A stretch of DNA of 64,000 nt from positions 10,000,218 to 10,064,217 of the forward strand of contig CAIIXF020000003.1 of assembly GCA_903813345.2 (NCBI GenBank), written 5' to 3'. Positions within the stretch are counted from its first letter, which is position 1. Each line of letters starts with the position of its first letter. The DNA is from Owenia fusiformis. Its lineage: Eukaryota; Annelida; Polychaeta; Sabellida; Oweniidae. The translations under genes and the position numbers were made by a program. Of this stretch, positions 34,544 through 47,600 are shown piece by piece. The notes beneath the pieces were generated by a model. The model saw only the letters and a list, made by a program, of their open reading frames with translations, did not search any database and was not told where the DNA came from.

Positions 34544-36136
34544 ATGTCTAAGAGAGATGTAGAGCATTGTAAATCCATACAGGAGAGATTCAAATTCAAG
34601 ATAAAGGGCGAATACTTCTATGATGGTGTACTATTTGACGAGGTGTCCATAACCAAAGGAACCCTTCCGGCGATCAGGGCCTTAGAGATGCGTGATGGCG
34701 ATATTCTCATAGACACTTACCCCAAATCAGGTGAGTTAATCATTAACGCCAGAATCTTGGTATTTAGTGATTGCAATATGAACACGTGTCCATTTTTTCC
34801 CAGTTAAACGTTGCAGTTCAAATATTCAAAATAACATTTTTTGTTCTTAATGCAAATTTTTTTATACATGCAACCAACATTTTTATGAAGGCCTCGGTTA
34901 AGCTAAAATATCCCATTCAATAACTCCTATGGGATTGATTTAGGATGTGCTCTGTAACATATTTCTACTGACTGATCCTTCTGAAATGATTTTGTATCTA
35001 TCCCCATGATGGTATTCCAATGCTAATATATAAGTAAATGATGCACATCCCCATGTTAAGTCAATGGTTTATATTCCTATGTTAAGTCAATGGTGCATAT
35101 ACCCGTGTTTAGTCAATGGTGCATATACCCATGTTCAGTCAATGGTGCATATCTCAAAGGTTAAGCCAATATCCTTGCTTCTAAATCCTAATTTCCTCAG
35201 AAGAACATCGGTTGATTAAGCTAACCTCAACCAGTAGAAATATACTGAGCATATCCGAAATCAATCCTAATTGGTTTGAAAAGGGGTTCCTAAACACAAT
35301 ATTTCACTCGATTATCAATTTTCCTTGTTACATCCAATATGTAGTGATGACAAATGTGAGATAGCAAGATCTATATTCATATATACCAACATGTTCTAAT
35401 TTCAGGAACAACATGGATGATTCAAATTGTGTCCTTGATTCTAGCTAAGGGAGATATTGACAAAGCAAATGAAAAACCAATCCATTCGAGAATACCATTC
35501 ATTGAAATCTTTGGTGAATATAAGCAAGTTGATGATATCCCAATTGGAACGCAACGGTGCATGAAATCGCATCTTCCATTGCGCATGCTCCCGAAGCAGA
35601 CGACAGAAAAGAAGGTCAAGGTCATATATGTTGCAAGGAATCCAAAAGATACAATTGTGTCATACTATCATTTTTACCGCATTTGTAATGATTACAAATT
35701 TGAAGGCACATGGGACGAATTTCTAGATATGTTTATTGCAGGATATGTCGAATGGGGAGATTGGTTTGATCACGTGACACCTTTCTGGAGTGGAAAACAG
35801 GATGACACCTTCCCAGAATTATTTTTTGTAACATACGAAGCGATGCTCAATAACCCTTTCGAAGCAATTAAAGATGTCGCTGCTTTCTTGAATGTGGAAT
35901 TAGATGACAAAACCATTAATAAAATCGCTATTGAATCAAGTTTCAAAAGAATGAAAGCCGATCCATCTTTAAATATGAAGAATGAAGAATGGTTTGATTT
36001 TAGCAAAGGTGAGTTCATGAGAAAGGGGAAAGTTGGCGACTGGAAAAACTATTTCACGGTCAATCAGAGTGAGCAATTTAATAAACTCCTTGCTGAAAGA
36101 ATGGAAGGCTGTTCTCTGAAATTCCAATATGAATAG
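34544..36136 (+). CDS. Cytosolic sulfotransferase (SULT1-like), 2 exons, 305 aa
   Basis: Transfers sulfate from PAPS to small alcohols, phenols or amines in the cytosol; the substrate cannot be read from sequence. Exons: 34544-34730 and 35406-36136, joined in phase 1 inside the Gly of the 5'-phosphosulfate loop TYPKSGTTW. Further motifs: KSHLP with the catalytic His, VARNPKDTIVSYYHF binding the 3'-phosphate, a C-terminal RKGKVGDW, and the KxxxTVxxxE dimer motif as KNYFTVNQSE. Length matches the family (about 290-305). The ATG at 34544 is preceded by caacaag and gives a standard N-terminus. The gene appears intact. A polyadenylation signal is at 36200. Confidence 0.95.
35038..35170 (+). repeat. 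Tandem repeat, ~29 bp unit, 4-5 copies
   Basis: The unit is approximately ccatgttaagtcaatggtgcatata with gradual change between copies. It lies in the sulfotransferase intron. Confidence 0.85.
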
Positions 36137-36199
36137 GAATTTGCCATAACATCAACGGCATAGTAGTACACTTTAATGAAGGACGAGCTTGAATGTCTG

Positions 36200-36205
36200 A
36201 ATAAA
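36200..36205 (+). terminator. Polyadenylation signal AATAAA of the sulfotransferase gene
   Basis: Canonical hexamer 64 bp after the stop codon on the coding strand. Confidence 0.6.
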
Positions 36206-37138
36206 AACTATCGCCCACCTTTGCACAATCATTCTTTCGAACAGTCGTGCCATAATCAAGGGTAGACCATTAGTTAACTTGGATCCCCGTGGGAGTGGCA
36301 GGGCTTTAGATGAGACCCCGCCTATTTACTCCCTCTACATTGAGCCAATCATCTGGCGAAAGAACTGGAGAAATGCAAACTTAGCAACAACTCGTCAAAA
36401 TCAGAAATCTTGTCACCATTACAAACACTCGATAACCGTGATTGGTTGGAATATATGATGTTGTCATACTGTCCCTCATGATAAAGTCTTGAGTAACAAA
36501 ATGGACCCATTGGGATTGAACATACTCCATGCATATTATTGAACTGATAAAATTGAAAAATATTAGTAGTGTGACAATTGGTTTACATAGGCTCGTGTAA
36601 TACAAACAACTTCGCCATCTTTCAATGATATTGATAAAACGTGATATATAAAGCTTGACAGATCAAAAATATTTTTTTGATAATCTATTGTAAGCTTTGT
36701 TGTGGTCCATTTGGGCTGTTGTTGGTATCAAATGAAAGATAAGGTTCTTATCAATACATTGGCCATACTATGAAATTTAAATGTAAGTCTTTATTTTGCC
36801 CAAAAAAGTTGAAAATTCCCAAAGTGGCCCTTTAACTGATTAAGCCGCATTGGCTCGGGCAGTGTTTTAGAAACAAAGTAAATTTTCAAAATGTATATTT
36901 TTAAATCTGTCGTGAGACGAACATAAATAAATAAAATATATACATCGTTAGGCCTGTGACACCCTCTCATATTGTATTCCCCTGGTGTCAATAAGTAGGG
37001 GATGAACTAAAAATGATGCGCAAATTTAATGTAATACTAAATTGTAAATCCCAGATTCTGACCTTTACGGCTCTTACAGTAATCAATGTTAGACATAATA
37101 AAAATTGAATTTTATAGCCGATTCACTGTTGAATTTGT
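36206..37138. other. Spacer, no gene seen
   Basis: Only short ORFs on the minus strand without recognisable features. Confidence 0.4.
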
Positions 37139-37313
37139 ATCAGGCCCGCAACCAGCTTTTGCCAAGGGGATTCACATTTTGAAAAATTTCTAAGAGGGTT
37201 TTAACGATTTTTTGGCCAGGGGAGTGGTTGTTTGCTCGAACCCCCTGAACAGTGGACCCCCTCCCAGTTAACCCCCTCCCCCTAACTACGGGACTGGGCA
37301 TTCTGTTGCTTTA
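37139..37313. mobile_element. MITE family D, full copy
   Basis: The ends caggcccgcaaccag and ctacgggactgggc are imperfect inverted repeats. The body has ttttgccaagggg and a C-rich right part (ccccctccccctaactacggg). A second full copy is at 46075-46295. Confidence 0.65.
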
Positions 37314-38029
37314 AGGAAAGTACTCGCCTTTCTACTACTCGTCGCATGAGAATAACTTTGTACTATCTCACATTTTTACGGAACTGAGAAATCAAGGTTT
37401 GAAAGTTTAGAGGTCTGTATCTTACTTAGTATTGCTATGTGAAACTTGATTTTTTGTATGTCATCTGCTCTCACCCTAGAGATATCTTATATGAAATATC
37501 ATACCTTGAAACAATTTACAAGATCCTTTTTTAAAACTATGGAAATGGAGTTGATACAATTTCCCACCGGAATAACAGCTTATTTCTAATTTCAAATTGT
37601 TATATCTGATATCAACTGTTTCAACCAATCAACTCTCTAAGAATTGGTCATGTGACTTGCAAAACTTGGAGTTATATATATATATTTTATTGACTCTTTA
37701 AACAATCTTATATTAAAACAAAGTATGCCAATATGCATGTTATTGTATCTAGAATGAAAAATAATGTTTTGCTTTGTAAAAAAGTCTTCAAAAACCAAAG
37801 AATATTATTTAATAAAATAAAGAAAATTCAATTTATAAAACTTTAAAATCAATTTCTAAAATAAGTACAATTATTTCTTAATTTTGGAATCTCAGGACAC
37901 CCTTCAAAAAGAATTTATTGCCTTTGAAACTAAGGCAGAAGTACAATGCATTGAAACCAATGATGCCAATACGGTCCCCCACATATTTCCCTCGGTATAA
38001 ACCCTGTAGCCTAAACCTCCCAGCACATT

Positions 38030-38185
38030 ACAATGTAGCCCCTAAGGGCCGGTCCGCTGGTCATTATCAGGTTATTTTTGATACAGACCAGTTGATTTTT
38101 TCACTGGGTATAGGAGAATAACATTGCAACTGGTCCGTAATTCCATTTTGACCAGCAGGTTTCAGATCCTTAGGGCCTAAGACAT
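38030..38185. repeat. Small inverted-repeat element nested in the foldback
   Basis: cctaagggccggtccgctggtc on the left and its imperfect complement (ggtccgtaatt...gaccagcagg...cttagggcc) on the right form a hairpin of about 150 bp. Confidence 0.55.
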
Positions 38186-38922
38186 AACCAATTTTTATTA
38201 CATGCACATGGAAGAAATTTGAAAATAGAAAAATAAATTCTAATTTATTTTAGATTAATGAAACCTCGATTTAGGTAATCACATTTTGTTCATTGGGATG
38301 CAGCTATCATTATCCATTCATTTTCTGTTGTTTGCTACTCTGTGGAGTACAATTAGGAATTGAAGCAATTGTAGAAGTGGAGACTAAGAGTGGCTCTTTG
38401 TAAAGAAATTGAACCAATTTGGTACTTTTCCAAAATAAAATGTAGATGATCTAAAACCAATGATCCCAAAAATGCAAAAGAAAGGACAAATCTGAAAAAC
38501 ATACTAGTAATAAAATAACTAAAAAGATCCCAGATGTTCAGTGAAAAGCGCAAAGTAAATCATAGATGAAGAGAAAATAAAATAAGTGTTTTAAGGGACT
38601 ATACTAACATAAAGATAACTCCTTATTGATATAGTGTATGGTCAGTAAAAGTTAAAGCTATATAGATTTAGCTTTTTTCCACAAACTATAAAACATCATT
38701 TTGAAAGAGATTTCAATAGTATACAGACATTGATTGCCTTTGAGCAATGTAGTGCAAAATATGACAGTTACTATTTGTTTTGATTACTATATCTAGTATA
38801 TAACCTATTATTATGTACTCTATTTGAAGAAACAAATAAGTAGTCTTTCATTTTCAACATTTAATGATGACAGCTTCGTATATGCATTTCTATTGCATTT
38901 GGCCATTCAAACCCCTATAAGA

Positions 38923-39010
38923 CCTGGTAGCAGGGAAGATAAAGGGTACTTTTGACTGCTCACATGATCTAATTAACTGGTCATTTGTACTTTTCATCTT
39001 CCCTGGTAGC
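38923..39010. repeat. 88 bp hairpin
   Basis: ctggtagcagggaagataaag and ctttcatcttccctggtagc-type ends are inverted. Short MITE-like hairpin. Confidence 0.6.
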
Positions 39011-39680
39011 AATGATTTAGGTTTTCGAGGAAATTAGTAATTCTATTTCATATCATGTGGCCATGAATAATCCAATGAGCATCCATAATACAAAGAGTAA
39101 TTGAGGGCATATAATTTTAATATGCATGGGATTACACATACTGTATCATTTTATTTTTTTGATCTACTTGTAATAGTTCTAAAACTAAAACATGAAAGGC
39201 CAGGCATGCAAACTGGCATGGTATTGTGTTACAAAACATTATTTCATTCTAGATACAATAACATGCATATTGGCATACTTCGTTTTAATATAAGATTGTT
39301 ATAACTCCAAGTTTTGCAAGTCACATGACCAATTCTTAGACAGTTGATTGGTTGAAACAGTTGATATCAGATATGACAATTTGAAATTAGAAATAAGCTG
39401 TTTGTCTGGAGATGGTACAATTTCACACTGAATTCTAGCTTAATGAGAGGGAATTGGGATGGGGCATGTATCTGAGATGAAAGCCTGTGTTTCAAATAGT
39501 AAAATTCCATGTCTATCTCAATTTTTTTGAAAATGGCAGTTAGTACAAAGTTATTCTCACGCGACGTTATCGCTCATGGCATATCTGAAGAAGATGCATC
39601 GACGAAATAAAGTGAGTAGCCTATATTGTCGTATGATCTGTAAAATGAAGCCCTCTGATTGGTCAGTTCTTGTGCTGTAC

Positions 39681-39926
39681 CAATCTGTATTGCTACTGAG
39701 GTTGTCCCCGTTGATCATCTCCGTCGCAATACAGAAAATATTGGTACGGAGAGGACAATCTCAGTAGCAATACAGAGGATCACGCGATAAAAACGTTATA
39801 GAATGATTTGAAGTGCAATACAGGATATATTCCGTCTCAATATTCTGTATTGGCACTCGACTTCGTCTCGTACCAATACAATATTTCTCGAACAGAATAT
39901 ATACTGTATTGCACTTCAAATCATTC
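39681..39926. repeat. Two adjacent hairpins
   Basis: 39681-39776 pairs tctgtattgctactgaggttgtcc with its complement, and 39801-39926 pairs gaatgatttgaagtgcaatacag with its complement. Both are near-palindromes and share the word gcaatacag. Confidence 0.75.
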
Positions 39927-40337
39927 AATAATTTATAATATGTGTCATATTTGATTTGTTTTAACCTGAAATCTGAATCGTATTTCCTTATGACATGCTG
40001 TAGTATTCAACATTTATTATCTAAAGTGTGATCTAAATTTTTTGTGCACGGCATTAACAAAATTTCATTGTCCTACTTTTTGACCATAAACTTAAAAACA
40101 TTTTGACCATAAACTCAAAAACATTTCAAATTTGCTAGATTTGGTTTTATTTACATTTTTACGATATATAGTCCCAGTATTTGACCCATTCTTACTAAGA
40201 TGTAAATATCGTATTTGTAGTAGTTGGGCTTATCAGTTTTGTATAGTCCCATTTGTTGACACTTACTCGCAAGTAGAATATAAGCTCATACTTATATCGA
40301 GGGTAGGCTTCATCTAGGATGGAGAGTAGAACTGCTT

Positions 40338-40735
40338 TTCTTAAAGGAGCAATAATTAGTGCAGAGGGGTCATTCAACGATTATGGACCAGTGTCAACAT
40401 TTATTTTAAGTTTGGATATTTCATCAAGACTTACATCTATTTTTTATTATCTCCTAAAAGAAACCTCCTAGATCTGTAGATAAACATTATTTCAGCTGAT
40501 ATTCCTCTTGAAACATGGTGGATCTTAAAAATATAAAAGTGGATTTCCTCTTTTTGAAGTTTCGAACTGAATTTACACTTCTTAATGCTGAAATCAATAG
40601 TTTATCCATATATTTTAAGAAAATAGGTATGTCAAAGAAGATGTTAAGCCAAATGTTGCCTTGATGGCTCAGAAAAAGTTAGAATTTTCCTATTTTTTCT
40701 CTACAGGCCTTGTTGCCCCTTTAAGTCGCATGATC
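40338..40735. mobile_element. Probable MITE, cttaaaggagcaa...ttgttgcccctttaag ends
   Basis: Imperfect inverted ends about 16 bp long enclose 370 bp of AT-rich non-coding sequence. Confidence 0.4.
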
Positions 40736-41417
40736 CCAGTATTTGACCCTATCTTGCCTGAAAAGTAAACATGAGACGGTTTCTTTCTTAAGTAATTCAT
40801 CTTGCACTCGGTCTTGTTAATGTCGTTATAACTTTACCGGGCGCTATATATTCAACTATACTGATCCAATACGTTGACGTAAATAAACACGCCAAGGTGA
40901 ATAAGCATTTAGTAGGAACACACTGATTGATATAGTAATATCATAAGATACGGGTTTAGTAATAACAATAGCACTACAGGAGAGAAGACCTTAACAAGTG
41001 AATATTGTCATAATATTTAATTTAATCTAATATAATATATCTAGACTTGCTAGAGGTACACGTACATGTTTACGTAAGTAGTTTTTCAGATATCTATACG
41101 TATGGGGAGATATGAAGCAGATCAGTATCGTCCTTAAGTTGAATAAAAATCAAAGTTAGATATAATTTAAGGATATAATCATATAATAAGTAGTGTTTAA
41201 AACATCAGAAATGATTGAGACTTAAATTGTTATTGTCATTATGTTTCCCCTTTTTGTAACATTGGTAGGTTTTACTTTAAAATTGTATAGGTCGGTTAAT
41301 TTTTGCCAGATAACTATAAAAATCAAATTTTAGATATAAACATAAAAAGGCAGAACTTTTTTGTCTTTTTTAGACACTCTAGACATGACACGTTCTGTTT
41401 TGAGTAAAGCAATTACA

Positions 41418-41563
41418 TTATGCCCTGGTCACATTTGCTCCGATTTTTGCTGCAGCGCCCAGCCGATTGAGTATTTTGTTCAAAATTGAATACAATATTG
41501 AACAAAACATACAATCGGCCGGGCGCCGGCCGATGGATCGGAGCAAATGTGACCCAGGCATTA
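41418..41563. mobile_element. Harbinger-like MITE, family A copy 6
   Basis: TTA on both sides (41418-41420 and 41561-41563), length as copies 2 and 3, same palindromic core. It lies 68 bp upstream of the P450 start codon, so it is inside the likely promoter or 5' UTR. Confidence 0.85.
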
Positions 41564-41631
41564 GCTATGTCTCTTTTCCAATCTTTGTTGTTGTAACTTA
41601 AACATATAACACATTTGTAGAGTGGAAAACA

Positions 41632-44600
41632 ATGACATCACTTCCGGTGGATTCGCTGACCAACTGGTTGACAGGTTTGATGATAGCAACACTGTTGATC
41701 TTAATAACAATTAAATATCTTGATTCAAAAAGATGGAAGTTACCACCAGGACCATTTGCTTGGCCAATCATAGGTAAACTTTGTTTAGGCAACATTTAGC
41801 TACATCAAATCCAGAAATCTCCGGTCACTTTCTTTATCAGGAGAGCTGTCAACACATCTGATAAGAAGTGTTCTTAGCAGCTCTGGTGAAACTTGATGCT
41901 ATGTTGGTCTAATACAAGATGCAGCCTACTTGTAAATAAAATACGTTATCCATGTACGTAATATATGGTTCAACAAAAAACAGCAACTAAAAAACAACAA
42001 CTAAATATGAGAAACTTATGTGGTATATGCCATGTTTATGTGTCTGATCATATAATCTTCAAATTATCCATCAATTTCTTGAAATTGGCGAAATTAAGGA
42101 AACCAGAAAACACATTTAATGAAAGGGCGGTGTTTATAGGCTGTATGAAATGCCCCTGCATTAACGCTCACATATATGAGTTTTAAACATTAATTTAGTA
42201 GACTAAAGTGTTGATACGAAATCTCAGTAATAGTACCAGTTAGGAGATAAGGTGATGTCCGATTTAACATTACGATTGCTGGATATGTGGTAGAGCCCAT
42301 GGTATCATATATCATTTTAAAGCTCATCCAAAGTTACATTGATTCGCCAACTATGAGGGTTCAACTCACAAATGGCAAAAAGTTACAGGCATTTCAAAAC
42401 TTAGTTCATTTCAGTATCCTGGAGATAGCCCTGACCTGAATGTGACCAAAAATATGGATGCTATTCTCGAAGATAGGATGGATATTGAGTTCTAAAAGGA
42501 GGACGTTTAGGGTAGATACTCCAAGGAACCTCTTCTTAAATGCCAAAGGTTTTATGAGGATTACAAAACGCCACATCCCTATTTGAAGCGCGTTAAGGTC
42601 AAATATGGAAAGTACAGTATTACTGCTGTTAACATGGCGGCTAAGGAGACACACCGACTATTATTTTTGTGTAAAACTGACTTTAATTTTGGCCAAACAC
42701 TAAATTTTGAAATGCCTGTAACTTTTTCCCATTTGTGAGTTGAACCATGATACTTGGCGAATTAATGTAACTTCGGATGAGCTTTAAAATGATATATGAC
42801 ACATACTATGGAGACATTGGTATATGTCTGCCTAGGGGGGGGGCATACTTTCGGGACACTCTGTACTTGTGAAATGTCATCGACAAATTCAAAATTGTGA
42901 AAAAATTTAGGGTACATGCCCCCCCCCCCCTTCTCCCCCATTAAAATTAATACATTGATTTGAGCAAACAATTTGCTTTCCTATGCTCCTCACCCCACAC
43001 CCCCTATAGCTATAGTGACATCGAGAGTGACACAACACACAATTATAATGCTTGGAAATTTAGTCAATAAACATGTTTTAGTTCACAAAAACAACATTTT
43101 ATTAAAAATATAAGTTGATGACTTAGTACATTGTTATAAACTCAAAGTAAAATGAGCTGAAATTCAACATGCAAATCTGTTTCATTATTAAAATATGGTT
43201 ATCCTCATATGTAGGTAATGCTTCAGTTCTCATGGCAACTCCAGACGACAACACCGGCGCAAAAAGAGTATGGGATTTGACAAAGAAGTACACGAGTGAC
43301 ATAATCTCGATGCGAGTGGGGCCACGACCTGCAGTAGTTCTGCATAAAATAAAAGATGTCAGAGAAGCTTACTCAAAAGAAGCATTCCATTATAGGCCAA
43401 AAGCTGCTGAGCTAAGTTTCAAAGGGATTCTCGGGAATAATGGTCAACGATGGAGAGAACAGCGACGATTCGCATTGCATACTCTACGAGATTTTGGGCT
43501 GGGGAAAAATAGAATGGAGGCGGTTATTCAATCGGAGCTTGACTATTTCATTGCTGAGATCTCATGCCATAATAGCAATCCCTTTGACACGATCGATCTC
43601 GTCAGTAACGCCACCGCAAATGTTATCAGCTACCTGGTTTTTGGGCACAGGTTCGAATACACCGATGAAACATTTCTGGAAATGACTCGAATGGTGTCTC
43701 AGTTATTCTTGTACGCAAGGGAAGTTAGTATACAGCAATATATTCCCTTTTCCAAATATTTACCATTAAATGGGAAATCGAAACTTGACCAGGCACTGGA
43801 CAGACTTTTCAATGGAATATACAGACCGGAGGTAAGAACATTTCGTTCAGCGCAATTAGAAGGAATACACTGAACGGAATTGCTAGAACAATGAAAAACA
43901 CTCCTCAGATTTGTAAATTAAGTTATATTATTCCTGAATTAGGGGGATCTACATTAATTCTATGAGTAATCAGAACTCAGTTTTGTGTTTGACTGTTTTA
44001 GCTTTTACGTAATGATAACTGTAGCAATGTTTGAATAACTGACTACATGACTACATTTCAATATGTCTTAACAAGTTAATGACACTGGCGGATCTTGGGG
44101 GCGGGGGGGGGAGCAGGGAAAAAAATTGGGCCCAAAAATTCTAAATTTGGGCCCACATCTCGGTTTTAGGGGCCCACATTTTTTTCCGCTCAAGCGCCGA
44201 AGTTTTTCCTTAGCTCTGAAATTTGGGCCCCTCCTTGTTGGTTCCTAGATCCTCCCCTGAATGATAATGTACGATGAAATGATTCCAGGTTGATCAGCAT
44301 CTGAGAGATTATGACCCAAATAAAATAGAAGATTACATCTCGGCATTCATAAAAGAAATGAAGGAGCATGCAGGTACAACAGAACAACATTGGTTCACGG
44401 GTAGGTGTTGCCACATCTTCTAAACGCAGGGCTCCAAAATCCAGCTCATATATACACATCTCATTGGCTTGTGATGTAAACCAAAACAACCCATGCGCCA
44501 ATAAAGTGTGTATTAATGATTAACTTTCCTGCTATTCAAAACTTACTTGGAACTATACTATTGGATCACTATGGGAAATTAAAACAGAAAATTCTTGGGA

Positions 44601-47600
44601 TTAATTAAGGGGTACCATTTACACAATTTGAGAAATTATTGACATGAAACCTATTTAAAACAGCATTAATATTATTCAAAAGCGTTCGTAATCATGATTC
44701 TTAGCCCTCTGAAGTTTGAAAAATAACAATACCTGGGTGTTAATCCATAGATAATCCTTAAAAATGACAAACAGTTTTAAGGACGGTGCAATCTCATAGT
44801 CAATAAAATGTTTAAAAGTGTATTGATGTTTTTGAGATGAAAACCTCAAGCGAAATGCATGTAAAAGCTCCCCAGATTCATTCTACAAACAACTCGCCGT
44901 CCTTTGCATTACTCTTATACACCGAAATGTTCCGAATGTAATGACTGTATCTTTAGTCTAGTTTAAGACAGCGTTCAATGATTTATGTTTTAGAGGACCA
45001 ATTGTTATATAACATCGGTGATCTCTTCCAAGCTGGTACGGACACAACAGCAGGTGCAATCAGGTAAAATACTAAAATCACAAAGGAGATAAAGCTTCAC
45101 GTTTTTAAGAAAACGTGTACGTGAAAGTGTATCACGACCCCGGGGATTTCTGTCTTCATCTCATTTGGTTTTGCCAAAGACCAATTACTTAACTCTGGGC
45201 AATTTGTACTTTTCCAACTAAATAAATGTTTTACCTTATGGGGAGGCAATTATAAATTTGAAAGATTTGCCAACAAAACATAAAATGAAAAATAAGGCCT
45301 AAACAAAGAGTCGCATCCATCCATCCATTAAAAACTTATTCATTATTAAGATGGACGCTACTTTGTATGGTGAAATATCAAGAGGTTCAAAAGAGGGTGC
45401 GTGCCGAAATCCGTGACAACATAGGTTTTGAAAGACCCCCTTCAATGGCGGATAAACTACATCTCCCCTACACAGAAGCGACGATCTTAGAGGTCCAGAG
45501 AATGTATGGGGTGGTTACCCCTCTCTTATTGATCCACACAACTACCGAAGTAACGCAATTAAAGGTGGGGTAAAACATATGTAGATACTAGGAGCTATTT
45601 ATTCTCGAGCTCGTGGCCACTTTTGCCAAGGGAGTCAGTCAGCTAAAAAAAATCACTTGAAAAGTGCTCAAAATGACGACACTCTGCATAATTTTGAATA
45701 AGAATAATTTCTTCAATTTATATTCTTAAATAAAAATCTATTTTGGAATATAAACTGTTGATAACTTACAGGGATACACTCTCCCACCAGGCACATTAGT
45801 TGGAGCCAATCTGTATGCAATCCATAATGACCCTGAACATTGGGGAGATCCAGAAGTCTTCAGACCAGAGAGGTTTCTGGGAGATGATGGCAAAGTAAAA
45901 CGAGATGATCATTTCTCAGTTTTTTCAGTTGGTAAGTACATGTGCGATTTATCGTCAATAACCGGAGATAGCCGAACGTCTTACGAAAACCTACAAGAGA
46001 TTTGATTGGTTCCTTGAAATATTTCTAACATCTTCGGTCGCGCTACATCTGTGGTCTCCCAATATACAGTGTCCCAGGACCATAACCAGGATTTGCCAAG
46101 GGGGGAGGGTTCATTTTTCAAAAAACTTCCAGGGGGGTTTACATTTGACAATTTTGGCCTCAATATGGCTAAAATCACTTAGGAAGTGCTCAAAATTGAG
46201 AAAAACTGCATGATTTTGAAAGAATTTTTGGCCAGGCGGGGTTAGGTCGCCCGAACCCTGCAAACCCTCCCTCCCCCTTACTACGGGCCTGGTGTCCTCA
46301 ACACTTTGGGTTTTAAGGACTATGTGTTTGTCTTCTGCTCCCTGGAGTAAACGTGTAATTTCACGTACTATTTGAATAATACAAAACAAATAGGCCTAAA
46401 CATTGTACCAAGAACAAGAAGCAAATTTAGCTTCTTCAGAAGGATAAAAAATGACATGATTTCCTAGTATAATAGATTTTCAAACAGTATATGGACGTAT
46501 TCCTTTAATTGAGTTCACTTTGTTTTAAATATCGAAGTAAAACATGATAGCTGCATCAAAAAGCAAAAGCATTTTCTGGGTCACCGCGAATGGCATGATT
46601 TCCTCGAGTCTCCTAAGTTGCAATGCAACCATACTGGGACCGATTCGTGTCGTTCCACTACTGCCCTTGGTGGGGGCTCGCTACCATACTGTACTACTCC
46701 CGGAGTTTACTAAAGCACGTTAGTGGAGGAACCAACCACAGTCTCACAATCTGTCTCTGACATGAGCGGTCAGGGAACCGACCCAAGCCAAGGGCCGGAG
46801 GTTGGACCTTCGGACCGGGTGTCCGTAGTGACAATGATCAACAACTCCGTACCTGGGGCTCGAACGCGGGACCTCCGTATTCCCTGGTACATTCGACTAC
46901 AAAGTAGTCCGTCTACGCCACGTGGGCTACTTTGCTTAGGTGTCAAAACTTCTCCAAAATGTAAATGTTGTTTTAATATTTCGCTTCGATGAACTTGAAC
47001 CCGCATGTGATAATCCTATTTTCTAAATAACTTGTGTTTTGTATTTGAATTACTAATTATAACAACGGCAATCACCACGCGCTTGCAAACGTGTAATTGG
47101 CTACTTCACTGATAGCGCTATCTAGAGATTGACACACTCTATGATTCTAAAAAGATTCCATTTGAAAAAAATCATTTTCCGTTTTCATAATTCGAGTCAA
47201 AAACAGAGGTAGCATACGCAAATTTAACTGCCGCCGGGAGTTCAATCTACATGACTAATCCATTCAACTATGAAAAAGTACCCACCGCTTTTCCAATAAT
47301 AAAATGCGTTGGTGATGAAATAGTTAGTTAAACCAATTTTCAAAGACCCGTCAGCTGGCAATTGAATTCGCGAATGCTACCTCTACATCTGATTCAAATT
47401 ATGAAAACGGAGCATATCAGACAGTGTGTAAAAACGATTGGAAGTTTATTTTCGTCTTGTGCTTTATCGGTATGAGTTAATGATTGTACATTGTACGTTG
47501 CGATTGTACGTTGCAGCCGGGGAATGACAAATCAGCTGCGATTAAATCAACCTTAGGTGTCAAAACTATTCAAATATTAATGATTTTTTCCTAAACCTTT

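Larger units (their letters stand above)
37340..39570. mobile_element. 2.2 kb foldback element
   Basis: Two inverted block pairs define it. The outer pair is tgagaataactttgtacta (about 37350) with tagtacaaagttattctca (about 39540-39560). The inner pair is 37560-37780 with 39225-39420, about 200 bp at high identity, including caattctta.ag.agttgattgg. Non-coding; smaller elements are nested inside. Confidence 0.75.

Noticed and set aside
42836-42935. G-run/C-run pair as a regulatory G-quadruplex
   Set aside because: It lies at the end of a foldback element in an intron; simple-sequence origin is more likely.
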